Shown in pieces: positions 53,185 to 62,076 of a stretch of 64,000 nucleotides of DNA (position 1 is its first letter; every line of letters starts with the position of its first letter). Both the position numbers and the translations under genes were made by a program. The notes beneath the pieces are model-generated. The model did not search any database and was not told the DNA's origin. It saw only the letters and a list, made by a program, of their open reading frames with translations. Origin of the DNA: Pleomorphovibrio marinus (GTDB taxonomy: Bacteria > Bacteroidota > Bacteroidia > Cytophagales > Cyclobacteriaceae); contig NZ_QCXY01000006.1 in the NCBI RefSeq assembly GCF_003347495.1, forward strand, positions 186,001 through 250,000. The letters are read 5' to 3'.

Positions 53185-54378
53185 ATGGAGGGCAACCTAA
53201 GTACAATTGCTATTGTAGCGGAAGACCAAAAGTTAGCTGAGGAGATTAGAAAGCTGCTTAAGGGATCCTATCATCTGATTAACTTTAGCAATGGGGTGGC
53301 ACTATATAATTCATTGGTCCATAAAAAAATCCATCCTGATTTGATCATTAGTGCCGCTGCAGTGAGGGATATTCATGGCCTTCCGCTAAAAAAAACGGTC
53401 AATGAATTGGGGTTTGGCCAAATTCCTTTTTTTCTAATCGTACCAAAATTAGAAACTGAACAATTCAAGGATTGTCTTCAAGAGGGGGTTGTGGATGTAT
53501 TTGCCCAACCCATGGAGGAAAAGCATTTAAAATACAGGATAGCCTTTACGCTGAAACATCCCCAAGCCTTTAGGAAAAACAACAAAAAATCGGACTTTCA
53601 ATTAAAGCCATATAAAATCCCTTTGTTGAAGCGTCTTGTGGATATTATTGGTTCTGGTTTGGTATTGCTATTGGTGTCCCCATTACTACTAGTGATTGGG
53701 ATTTTAATCAAAATCGAATCTAAAGGACCCATTTTTTATTATTCCTACAGGGTGGGCACTGGATATACGATATTCAAGTTTTACAAATTACGATCTATGT
53801 ATACTGGTGCTGATGCAAAATTGCAAAATTTAAAGCACCTAAATCAGTACAATACCGCGAATTCACCCAAGGAGGTTAACGAAAAGGCAGTGGTGAGGGA
53901 ATTATGTGAATGGTGTGAACAGGCGGGTGGAGGATGTCTTCAGCCATTGTATGACGACAATCATGTGGTCTGTGAAAGAATTTACAAGGAAAGAAAGGCG
54001 ACCAATAAGGATGTGGCTTTTATCAAAATCCAGGATGACCCGAGAATTACTAAGGTAGGCAAATTCATTCGGAACACCAGCATAGATGAACTGCCTCAGC
54101 TTTGGAACGTTCTCAAGGGAGATATGTCTTTGGTGGGAAATCGGCCGCTTCCCTTATATGAAGCTGAAAAAATCACCACCGATAAATATTCACTTCGTTT
54201 TTTAGGCCCCGCAGGCATCACGGGACTTTGGCAAGTAGAAAAAAGAGGGAGAGGAGAGATGTCTGAGGATCAGAGGTTGAGCTTGGACAATGATTATGTA
54301 AAAAATTTCAGCCTTTGGTTCGATTTTAAAATCATCCTGAGAACCATTCCAGCACTTTTCCAAAGTGAAAATGTATAG
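53185..54378 (+). CDS. Sugar transferase fused to a pseudo-receiver domain, with a four-cysteine insert
   Basis: A 397-residue inner-membrane enzyme. Residues 1-125 look like a receiver domain (fold PDLIIS..., FFLIVPK), but the phospho-acceptor position is Ala-rich (IISAAAV) and the lysine is Gln (FAQPMEEK), so it is a pseudo-receiver. From about 146 it is a polyprenyl-phosphate sugar-1-phosphate transferase: membrane helix (LVDIIGSGLVLLLVSP), FYKLRSMYTGADAKL, Asp-Glu in TSIDELPQLWNVLKGD, and SLVGNRPLPLYEAEK. Between KLRSM and DPRITKVGKFIR lies an extra segment with Cys241, 244, 251 and 263. It probably starts assembly of an exopolysaccharide; it is coupled to the receiver protein upstream. 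The stop is close to a small hairpin (54375-54401). Confidence 0.87.
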   Translation: MEGNLSTIAIVAEDQKLAEEIRKLLKGSYHLINFSNGVALYNSLVHKKIHPDLIISAAAVRDIHGLPLKKTVNELGFGQIPFFLIVPKLETEQFKDCLQEGVVDVFAQPMEEKHLKYRIAFTLKHPQAFRKNNKKSDFQLKPYKIPLLKRLVDIIGSGLVLLLVSPLLLVIGILIKIESKGPIFYYSYRVGTGYTIFKFYKLRSMYTGADAKLQNLKHLNQYNTANSPKEVNEKAVVRELCEWCEQAGGGCLQPLYDDNHVVCERIYKERKATNKDVAFIKIQDDPRITKVGKFIRNTSIDELPQLWNVLKGDMSLVGNRPLPLYEAEKITTDKYSLRFLGPAGITGLWQVEKRGRGEMSEDQRLSLDNDYVKNFSLWFDFKIILRTIPALFQSENV

Positions 54379-54397
54379 CATTGCAGGCACTGAATTG

Positions 54398-55615
54398 CTA
54401 TCTTGTTTTATCCACCAGTTCCCACAGACATTTCACCCTATATTCCCACGTGTTTTGGGCAGCTATTTGATGTCTTTTTTCTTTTTTTTCTGAGGTATCG
54501 TTTATTATTCCGTCCTCTATACCTTTTACAAATTCCTTTGGTGTTTTTGCCAGAGTAATGAATTCACCAAAATCCTTTATATCTTCTGAGAAAGGTGAGG
54601 CAACAATTGGTTTTCCCGAAGCCAAATATTCATTGATCTTAAGAGGGTAAATGCTTTTTGTCACTTCATTACACAAAAAGGGTAGGATGAGCAAGTCAAA
54701 GTGGGCAAGATAATTGGGCAATTCTTCGATTGCTTTTGGCCCCACAAAGTGTAAATTGTCTATTTCATCCAAATCAATGGTGGTGCTTTTCCAATGGTTT
54801 CTGGGGCCAACCATTACTAGGTTTTTCTCAGGGTGAGCCAGACAGATGGCTTTGATGAGGTCATAATCCAGTCTATGACAAATATTACCTGTATAGCCAA
54901 TCAATGGACCAGGGATTTCCTTTAATTCATCCGGTAATGGAGGTTTTCCTAAATATGCTTTCTTGAAGTTGTCGAAATCTGCGGCGTTCGGGATATAAGC
55001 CACTTCTTTTCCGGAAAGTGAACTTAGGTCTTTCTGAAGTTGTCTGGAAGTGGCAATACTCAAATCAGCTTGCTGAATGGCAATAATTTCGGCTTGGGTG
55101 CCGTGTTTTCTCAAATAAGGCTCAAGCCCCCTGATATTATCCCTAGATTGATAAATGTAGAATTGAAAATCCAGTTTCCCTGATGGTTGGGAGAGGTAAA
55201 GCGGGTTGAATGAATTGAAAAAAACACAACTACTAAATCCCAAGCTGTGAAGGGCAAGGGTAATCGAATTGGCAAGCCAATTGTCGTTGATATTGGAAAA
55301 AAACCTGTAAGCTTTTCCTTCAGGCAGCCAATTTATTGGTATCATAAGTGGAGGAGTCAAGGCATAAAGTTCACCTTGATACTGATCCAGCTTTTTTAAA
55401 GCTCCCTTTTTTCTCCATAACGCTTTTTTCCTGGTTTTTAATCTGGGAAGATTCCTTTCCCTCCAATAATCCGAAAATGTAAATGGGTAGTCCACATAAA
55501 TTACGGGCTGGTTCTTGGCAAATGTTTTAGCTAAAGACCACGAAGCTGAAGAAAAATCCCCATCCCACCTGGACATACTCACCATTACTAAAGGGATTTC
55601 TTTTAATTTATGCAT
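54398..55615 (-). CDS. Glycosyltransferase (GT-B, TuaH-like)
   Basis: A 405-residue GT-B glycosyltransferase. It has VMVSMSRWDGDFSSASWSL at the start, LIGYTGNICHRLDYDLI as the donor-domain opening, LPFLCNEVTKSIYPLKINEYLASGKPIVASP, an arrangement of the teichuronic-acid-type glycosyltransferases. It is convergent with the sugar transferase and divergent from the GT2 gene at 55723. It probably adds one sugar to the same exopolysaccharide. Confidence 0.85.
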   Translation of the reverse strand: MHKLKEIPLVMVSMSRWDGDFSSASWSLAKTFAKNQPVIYVDYPFTFSDYWRERNLPRLKTRKKALWRKKGALKKLDQYQGELYALTPPLMIPINWLPEGKAYRFFSNINDNWLANSITLALHSLGFSSCVFFNSFNPLYLSQPSGKLDFQFYIYQSRDNIRGLEPYLRKHGTQAEIIAIQQADLSIATSRQLQKDLSSLSGKEVAYIPNAADFDNFKKAYLGKPPLPDELKEIPGPLIGYTGNICHRLDYDLIKAICLAHPEKNLVMVGPRNHWKSTTIDLDEIDNLHFVGPKAIEELPNYLAHFDLLILPFLCNEVTKSIYPLKINEYLASGKPIVASPFSEDIKDFGEFITLAKTPKEFVKGIEDGIINDTSEKKEKRHQIAAQNTWEYRVKCLWELVDKTR

Positions 55616-55722
55616 GTAAAGCTGCCTTGATAGAAATAAATAAAAATTAGACTAAAAATAGGGAATAAGCAGCATAAAAATATTATTTTCATCGCATAAT
55701 TGAAACTTAAATTTTTATTCCT

Positions 55723-56937
55723 TTGATAATTCTCCAAATCTTAATTTTCGCATGTGCCTTTTACCTTTTTTTCCCCATAATCACCGCTATATGGGCTACT
55801 GTTTTGGCAAAAACCATTAAACCTGTTAATAGCAAAAACTTGGATAGGGTTTGTTTTGCCTGTGTCATCACGGCATACAAAGATTTAAGTATGACATGGC
55901 CTTTGGTCAGGGCTTTGCTGAAGCAAAACTATCCTGATTTTGAAATTTACCTGGTAGCAGATTCCTGCATGGGACAACCAATAGAGGTTAAAAACAATAA
56001 ATTACACCTCCTTCAGCCAAGTTCCCCCCTTAATAGCAAGGTTGCTTCGCTTCATTATGCTCTTGAAGAAATGGATCCCGGGGTTACGCATGTGGCAGTA
56101 TTTGATCCTGATAACTTGGTTCCTCACCATTTTCTAAACGAGATTGCCGCATGGCACCAAAAAGGTTTTAACCTGGTACAAGGAAAGAGAATAGCTAAGA
56201 ATGTTGATAGCACTTTTGCTGCCTTAGATGCTTTGGGAGAATACTATTACGATTATTCCGTTAGAGCCACTCCATTTCTTCTTGGATCCTCATCTACCAT
56301 AGCAGGTTCTGGAATGTCCATAGAAAAAAAATTGTATAAGGAGAATTTAAGGAAAGAAATGGAGGAACTAAATGCAAAAGGAGTGGTAGTGTCTGAGGAT
56401 AAGTCCCTTCAACTTCAAATGGTGCAAAAAGGTGAAAGAATAGCCTATGCTTCCAAGGCTGTGGTCTTTGACGAAAAAGTCATCCAAGCTCATCAAATCG
56501 GCAAACAAAGGGGCAGGTGGTTGAACAGTTACTTTAGGCATAGCAAAGACGCTTTGGGAGCTTTTTTCAAGGGGTTATTGTCATTGGATTGGAACTTGAC
56601 CTTTTTTGCAATAGTTGTTTTGATGCCGCCTATGGTAGTTTTGGTAGGCATGAGTTTGGCCCTTTTAATAGTTACCCTAGTTGTCGCACCCATATATGGA
56701 TTGCTTCTATTTGCTGCTTTGTGCCTGTTCGCTGCTGGATTTCTTTTAATATTGTTGCTTAACCGAACCCCAAAGTCGGTTTTATTAGTTATTCCGAAAA
56801 TCCCTCTCTTCGTTTTTGGCCAGCTTTCTGGGTTTATGAATATACGAAAAGCGAATAAGGATTTTATGCCTACCGAACATACCCAGAAGATGGAAATTGA
56901 GGAAGTATGGGAAAAAAGGAAGGGTGAATTCGAATAA
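55723..56937 (+). CDS. Membrane glycosyltransferase family 2, processive type
   Basis: A roughly 404-residue GT-A glycosyltransferase with an N-terminal membrane helix, a cytoplasmic catalytic domain and about three C-terminal helices (about 280-365). CVITAYKDLS, AVFDPDNLVPHHF (DxD-like), and QIGKQRGRWLNSYF (QxxRW) show the processive type such as hyaluronan or cellulose synthase relatives. The only start in range is TTG 55723; the next in-frame Met is within the catalytic domain, and a stop lies at 55708-55710. It probably polymerises a surface glycan. Confidence 0.87.
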   Translation: MIILQILIFACAFYLFFPIITAIWATVLAKTIKPVNSKNLDRVCFACVITAYKDLSMTWPLVRALLKQNYPDFEIYLVADSCMGQPIEVKNNKLHLLQPSSPLNSKVASLHYALEEMDPGVTHVAVFDPDNLVPHHFLNEIAAWHQKGFNLVQGKRIAKNVDSTFAALDALGEYYYDYSVRATPFLLGSSSTIAGSGMSIEKKLYKENLRKEMEELNAKGVVVSEDKSLQLQMVQKGERIAYASKAVVFDEKVIQAHQIGKQRGRWLNSYFRHSKDALGAFFKGLLSLDWNLTFFAIVVLMPPMVVLVGMSLALLIVTLVVAPIYGLLLFAALCLFAAGFLLILLLNRTPKSVLLVIPKIPLFVFGQLSGFMNIRKANKDFMPTEHTQKMEIEEVWEKRKGEFE

Positions 56938-56940
56938 TAA

Positions 56941-56971
56941 GGTGGGGGTAGGAAATTTCACTTCCCCCACC
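56941..56971. terminator. Bidirectional terminator hairpin
   Basis: GGTGGGGG (56941-56948) pairs with CCCCCACC (56964-56971), followed by ATTTTAC on the plus strand and TTATTATTC on the minus strand. It serves the convergent GT2 and SGNH lipoprotein genes. Confidence 0.75.
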
Positions 56972-56977
56972 ATTTTA

Positions 56978-58444
56978 CTACCGAGGAAGGTCGTTCCCCA
57001 TAAATTCGTTGGGGTTGGCTTTAGGAATAGTTGCATTCCACTTCTGATTGATAGCCTCAATGAAATGGTTTGCTATGAACGCACTTCCTCGAGCATTTGG
57101 GTGTACGCCATCTACCGAGAGCCCACCATTTGGAGGGGCTATGCTTGCAGTAAGTGCCACTCCGCCTGCGCTTACAGTTCCTTGTACCACTTGGTTGAAC
57201 AAACCATTAATATCTACTAAAACCAGTCGGTCGGAATGGCTTTGTACAGCAGATTGAATAATAGCATTAAAGGAGTTTACTTTACCGGAAATCTCTTCTT
57301 GCTCCGTAGGAATCAACACATATTCATCTCCAACAGGTACAGAAACACCAAAAATAGCAGTAGGGCTTCCGTCTACAGGTTGACCAAGAACCTGGGAAAG
57401 GGGTAAAGTGGCTCTGTCTCCGGCATTACTCAGTCGTATGGAAGGTAATCCTAAACCAGATAAGTCAGTAAGGGTCTCATCCTCCATAAGGAAACCATTT
57501 GCCCCCTGTTGAAACTGAACCGTCCTTAGTTCCCGCTCTTCTGAGCTTATAAGGTTTGCCCCCTCTGCCTGCTCCAGTCCCCCATTATATTCTCGGAAAC
57601 CTTGGTTTGCCGCAGTAGCCTGCCCGGAACTCAAGGGTACTGCATTCCATGGCACTAAGTTGAAATAGGGTAAAACATTGAGTGATGGTATGTTACCAAC
57701 AGCCCCTTTTGCTTCTGGGTTTGCAGTAAGCATCCTACTAAGAGCGGTATTGTACATTAGGGTAAAATTCTCATCCGAAGTTAATAGCTGGGGGTTTGCT
57801 GCTCCGGTGAGTGCATACCCCAACACATCATTTTTGCCCAGCCAAAAAGTAAAAAACGTTCCTCCATCGGAAAGTGCCGCTGCGGCATCCCCTACTAAGG
57901 TACTATTTCCTGGATCGCTTGCAAACCGTGCATATTCTGGGTTAAAGGCAGGATGCTGAGGCTGTGAAACATCCCCCACTTCTGGCATCATGGAAGTTGC
58001 CAAGGAGATTCTGTTTACCCCAAAATTATTGAGCATAGCTTTATCCCCTTCAAATGGGGTGAAAGGGTCTCCGGGAATTATGGGGTTTGGTAGGGTTTGT
58101 CCTGTTGCAGGGTTTTGTCTCAAAATTAACCTTCCCAAAACTACCCCCTCTGGACCTGGACTAAAAAAACCTACCTCTGCATTGATGTCGGGGTTGTTAA
58201 ATGGACCTCCCCCCACTTGCTTCATTTGATTGGCAAGGATAACGGCAAATGAATTTCGTTGAGAACGGTTGTAGAGGGCACCATCCATTACCCCAGCAGT
58301 TATCGAAGACCCTATACTTACCATTTTGGAGAAATCCGCATCTCCTTGGCTAGGAGCAGGTGTCAGGTCCTCTGGAAATTCATATTGACAAGCAAACGCC
58401 AAAATCAATAGGAGGGAGAGCAGTAATTGTTTTATAGTTCTCAT
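56978..58444 (-). CDS. SGNH/GDSL-type lipoprotein hydrolase
   Basis: A 488-residue exported lipoprotein (signal peptide, lipobox FACQ at Cys19). Block I is SIGSSITAGVMDG (Ser nucleophile about 47), block III FWLGKNDVLGY, and block V VDGVHPNARGSAFI holds the Asp-His pair. It is therefore a serine esterase, lipase or acetylesterase acting at the outer membrane. It is the second gene of an operon with the TonB-dependent receptor (13 nt between the stop and start), which suggests processing of a ligand or lipid taken up by that receptor. Substrate unknown. Confidence 0.87.
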   Translation of the reverse strand: MRTIKQLLLSLLLILAFACQYEFPEDLTPAPSQGDADFSKMVSIGSSITAGVMDGALYNRSQRNSFAVILANQMKQVGGGPFNNPDINAEVGFFSPGPEGVVLGRLILRQNPATGQTLPNPIIPGDPFTPFEGDKAMLNNFGVNRISLATSMMPEVGDVSQPQHPAFNPEYARFASDPGNSTLVGDAAAALSDGGTFFTFWLGKNDVLGYALTGAANPQLLTSDENFTLMYNTALSRMLTANPEAKGAVGNIPSLNVLPYFNLVPWNAVPLSSGQATAANQGFREYNGGLEQAEGANLISSEERELRTVQFQQGANGFLMEDETLTDLSGLGLPSIRLSNAGDRATLPLSQVLGQPVDGSPTAIFGVSVPVGDEYVLIPTEQEEISGKVNSFNAIIQSAVQSHSDRLVLVDINGLFNQVVQGTVSAGGVALTASIAPPNGGLSVDGVHPNARGSAFIANHFIEAINQKWNATIPKANPNEFMGNDLPR

Positions 58445-58457
58445 TTCTTTTGGCCTT

Positions 58458-61346
58458 TTAATTTAACAATTCATCAAAGGTGATAGACAGGTAATAGATA
58501 GCCCCTATAGTAGGTCCCCCGAAGTTGAGGATGTACCTGTTATTGAAGATGTTGGATCCGCCAAGTTTCACGATTGATTTTAAGCTACTTACCTTATAGC
58601 TCACCTGGGCATCCATATTGTGTACCTCAGGCACGTCTCCTTGGGCGAAGGAAGATTCCCATCTAAAGGCTGTCTGGTAGCGATAGGAAAGATTAAAACC
58701 CAGATTTCTGGTTAGTTTTCTGTTCCCAAACATAATATTGCCTTTGTGCTCAGGGGTGTTGAATTCGGACAAAAAACCCTCATCCAGTTCGGTGATCAGC
58801 TTATTGTAATTGTAATTGGCACTGATAGTGTAATTTTTGGGGAGGTTATAGGTGAGCCCTAAAGCGGCACCATGTGCCCTTACTTCTTGGTCTACAATAT
58901 TGGTATAGGTTTGAAAGGTGTTTTCCTGACCAGGAATAGTGACTGGCGTCAATAGGGAGGGAGCATTGATGGCGTTCAAGGCTCCTTGTTCAGTAGTTGG
59001 GGATGCGCCGGGAAAAACAGGTCCTGTTGCCTTTCTTATAGCTGTCTGAGAAATAAAGTCATTAAAGATATTGTAATAATAGGCAAAATCAATCAACAAC
59101 CTGTTTTGGGCAAGTAATCCCTTATACCCTACCTCTACAGATCTCACTTGTTCCGGGCGCAAGTCCGGTAAGGATTCCACCCTTTGCAGATGACCGGTGG
59201 CAGTTGCGGAGACGGGACTTTCCCCCGCGCCAACAGCTTCAATATACCTTTGCACCGAGGTGAGGCTATAGGCATTCTCAAAAACATTGTATTTTTCCCT
59301 GTAATAGGGTAAGCCAGCAATAAGTCTTGCAGAAATCACATTGAGGTCTATATGCTGGGCCTGAGTAGTCGGCATCCTGAATCCTGTTTGGTAAGAAAGC
59401 CTGAAATTACTGTTCCCTTCAGTATATACGCCTGAAATTCTTGGACTGAATTGCCCTTGGAAATTTTCATTTTTGTCATATCGAATAGATCCAGTAATCT
59501 TAAGCTTGTCGTCCAATACCCGCTTGGACCCTTGCGCAAATCCACCCACCTCGGTGACTGTGATATCATTACCCTCCACGTCTGCGAAAATGGTTCCATT
59601 GGATCTCAAGTCATACACTCTATACATGGCACCCACTTGGAGATCCATAAAGTCGATTTCCTCCTTGAAATTGTACTGCCCCTCGGCCATATACATCCTG
59701 GACTGGTCATTAAACAAGGATCCTCCAGGAATGAAATCAGAACGTATCTCATTTGCTGCATTATTAAATTCTGGGCTTCCTGGCAGGAACCTTCCCTGGT
59801 CGGCTTGGGATCGGGCAAATTGGTGAGCGGCTGCTTGTTGGGAAGGATTACCCATGCCTCCTGGAGCCACTTGCTGTTGCGCCAGAGCACCCATATAGTT
59901 AAGAGTGTATTCGCCAAACCACTGTGCGTTGTCCTTCCATGCACTGTTGATATTTACCCCGGTCAAATCGGCAATGTACGAGTCCCCCGAATTTTCCCTT
60001 GTGGTATATCCTCTTAAGAAAAAGTTATCTCCCTTCAACTCCAATTTATGTTGGCTAATTTCAAAATTGTTTAGGGAATAGCGCTGGGCACCGGTATAAA
60101 CCGAGGTGCCAGAACCGTAGTTTAGGGTGTAGGATAATTCTGCCCTGTCACTTACCCTGTAGTGCAATGCGCCATTCAACTTGTAGTTTTTAGCCCCATA
60201 ATCCACCAAGTATCGTTCATCATAGCCAGTTCGGGAAACCACTTGATCGGGAATGCTGGAAATATAGCCCCCCAAACCCGACGCATTGGCTTGTTGCTGT
60301 ATCGCAGCGACGTTCCTTAACAAGCCGATGTTGTTGGAAACTTCGTCCCCAAAGACATGGACGCTATTTTGTCCTGGATTAAAAGGTAATTCACCCTGTG
60401 CCGCAACATTGAGGTCTGTTTGGTCTGTGCCGTACCAATCCTCTGCTTGCATAAAGGAAGCACTGATTTTAAATGCAAACTTATTGTTGAAGGCTTTGGC
60501 ATAGCGAAGGGAGCCCTCATACATAGGTTGTGGCGAACTGGGTTCCCCGGGTCTACCTCCAAAATGGTTAAACCCCTGCTTATAATAGGCACTCAAGCCC
60601 TGGTATTCAAAAGGACTTTTACTGTTGATGAGCAAGATACCGTTGAAGGCATTGGGTCCGTACAAGGCCGAGGAAGCACCAGGGATAAACTCCACACTCT
60701 CCACATCCAGTTCCGAAGGTCCATTGAGATTGCCTATGGGGAAATTAAGTGCTGGAGCCTGGGTATCCATTCCATCGATAAGCTGCACAAAGCGGGTGTT
60801 TCCGGTGGAATTGAACCCCCTGGCATTCAAAATCTGAAAATTGATCGAGGAAGCCGTCATATCCACCCCTTTAAGGTTTGCAATGGCCTTGTAATAGCTG
60901 TCGCTGGCATTTTCCCGTATGGCCAAAATGTCCATCTTCTCGATAGATACCGGGGATTGAAGAATACTTTCTTCCACTCGGGAGGCTGAAACCACTACCT
61001 CCTGTCCAAGCAAAGTTTGTTCCTCCAGATTAACGACTAAGTTACTTACACTAGTTTCGGTAATATTCCTTTCTTGAGTGGCGAAGCCCACCATGGAAAA
61101 TACCAGGGTCAGGGGAGGGGCCTGATTGACCCTAAGGCTGAAGTTCCCGTTGAGATCGGTTATGGTACCAATTACCTTACCTTTCACCAGGATATTCACA
61201 CCAATAAGAGGGTCATTAGTATCAGCATCTATTACGCTACCTGAAATAGTTACCTGTTCCTGGGTATATCCTTTTTGAGGATAATTGAAAGAAAATAGAG
61301 CTATCAGGGCTAAAACCGAGCAATACTTTTGGTAATAGTTTATCAT
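58458..61346 (-). CDS. TonB-dependent receptor with carboxypeptidase-like domain
   Basis: A 962-residue outer membrane receptor. After a signal peptide (to about 28), the carboxypeptidase-regulatory-like domain (about 33-110: VTISGSVIDADTNDPLIGVNIL) precedes the plug domain (about 120-240) with VVVSASRVEESILQSPVSIEKM, the TonB-box-like segment; the barrel follows. The C-terminus ITFDELLN is polar rather than aromatic. It is not followed by a SusD gene but by an SGNH lipoprotein. A palindromic site upstream (61425-61437) may regulate it. Confidence 0.93.
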   Translation of the reverse strand: MINYYQKYCSVLALIALFSFNYPQKGYTQEQVTISGSVIDADTNDPLIGVNILVKGKVIGTITDLNGNFSLRVNQAPPLTLVFSMVGFATQERNITETSVSNLVVNLEEQTLLGQEVVVSASRVEESILQSPVSIEKMDILAIRENASDSYYKAIANLKGVDMTASSINFQILNARGFNSTGNTRFVQLIDGMDTQAPALNFPIGNLNGPSELDVESVEFIPGASSALYGPNAFNGILLINSKSPFEYQGLSAYYKQGFNHFGGRPGEPSSPQPMYEGSLRYAKAFNNKFAFKISASFMQAEDWYGTDQTDLNVAAQGELPFNPGQNSVHVFGDEVSNNIGLLRNVAAIQQQANASGLGGYISSIPDQVVSRTGYDERYLVDYGAKNYKLNGALHYRVSDRAELSYTLNYGSGTSVYTGAQRYSLNNFEISQHKLELKGDNFFLRGYTTRENSGDSYIADLTGVNINSAWKDNAQWFGEYTLNYMGALAQQQVAPGGMGNPSQQAAAHQFARSQADQGRFLPGSPEFNNAANEIRSDFIPGGSLFNDQSRMYMAEGQYNFKEEIDFMDLQVGAMYRVYDLRSNGTIFADVEGNDITVTEVGGFAQGSKRVLDDKLKITGSIRYDKNENFQGQFSPRISGVYTEGNSNFRLSYQTGFRMPTTQAQHIDLNVISARLIAGLPYYREKYNVFENAYSLTSVQRYIEAVGAGESPVSATATGHLQRVESLPDLRPEQVRSVEVGYKGLLAQNRLLIDFAYYYNIFNDFISQTAIRKATGPVFPGASPTTEQGALNAINAPSLLTPVTIPGQENTFQTYTNIVDQEVRAHGAALGLTYNLPKNYTISANYNYNKLITELDEGFLSEFNTPEHKGNIMFGNRKLTRNLGFNLSYRYQTAFRWESSFAQGDVPEVHNMDAQVSYKVSSLKSIVKLGGSNIFNNRYILNFGGPTIGAIYYLSITFDELLN

Positions 61347-61660
61347 TGGTTTTTGGGTTAAATATGATACTTACGCAAACATCACAATAATGACTCTAGA
61401 GCCATACCTATTATCACCCTACCATTTGATAGTCAAAACAGAGTTCCTTGAATTATGCAATCAAAGAAAACTCTTGCATTAATATGGATTAAACGTAAAA
61501 TATAAGTGTTTGATAGTTAAAAATAGGATAATTTTTAATAAAATTAAAAAATCTTGAATTAAGACATGGGATTGAAGCAGGAATCCATAAAAAAACAATC
61601 AGGCCACCTCTTTCTTTTTTTAAAATGAGGAAAAAAAAGTTACTTTTCTAGACAAACCAA
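61347..61660. other. Intergenic region upstream of the TonB receptor
   Basis: It holds a palindrome TTTGA-N3-TCAAA at 61425-61437 and a near copy at 61509-61522 (spacing 84 nt). The rest is AT-rich. No gene seen. Confidence 0.45.
61425..61437. promoter_or_regulatory. Palindromic operator-like site
   Basis: TTTGATAGTCAAA: perfect 5-3-5 inverted repeat, 79 nt before the TonB receptor start. A second copy with one base changed (TTTGATAGTTAAA) begins at 61509. Candidate regulator binding sites. Confidence 0.35.
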
Positions 61661-62011
61661 TTAAGGTTGTCCATCAGATTTTTGATTTTCCTCATTTACA
61701 TGTTTTACCAATCTGTCGCAAAGCTCTTTTATTTCTTCGGAATAATATTCGTCTCCCGTACTATTAAGGATGGTTTGTGCCATACCGCTTAAAATATCAA
61801 TGTAGAACCTTTTCATTTCCACCACAGACATTTCATCTGTCCAAAGGTCTATCCTTAAGGTACTGTGGTTAAGGTTGTCCCATACGTTTAGGCTGATACT
61901 CTTTGTGGACTCCAAACCTTCTTCTTCCTTATCGGATGCTTCCCACTCTATGGATTTAGGAAGGTTTTTTTCGTCCAGTGCAACACTAAATTTTATCTCT
62001 GATTTTTTCAT
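61661..62011 (-). CDS. gldC: Gliding motility protein GldC
   Basis: A 116-residue cytoplasmic protein of the GldC family: SEIKFSVALDEKNLPKSIEW, the central LNVWDNLNHSTLRIDLWT, and MKRFYIDILSGMAQTI. GldC is tied to gliding and to the T9SS locus and is often present with GldB. The gldB partner is not in this window. Its presence, with the PorP/SprF pair, supports a gliding or T9SS-equipped organism. Confidence 0.92.
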   Translation of the reverse strand: MKKSEIKFSVALDEKNLPKSIEWEASDKEEEGLESTKSISLNVWDNLNHSTLRIDLWTDEMSVVEMKRFYIDILSGMAQTILNSTGDEYYSEEIKELCDRLVKHVNEENQKSDGQP

Positions 62012-62030
62012 GTGTACCTATTTCAAGGGG

Positions 62031-62038
62031 CAAAATTA
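62031..62038 (-). promoter_or_regulatory. Predicted -7 box of gldC
   Basis: Minus strand TAATTTTG (TAnnTTTG), 19 nt before the ATG at 62011. No matching -33 element seen. Confidence 0.4.
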
Positions 62039-62076
62039 ATAAAGAAAAGGGAAATGGCTCCTTATCCACCAAAAAA

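Noticed and set aside
59451-60989. Long plus-strand ORFs (up to 189 codons) antisense to the TonB receptor
   Set aside because: Shadows of the receptor's codon bias; amino acid content is not protein-like and no family is recognised.
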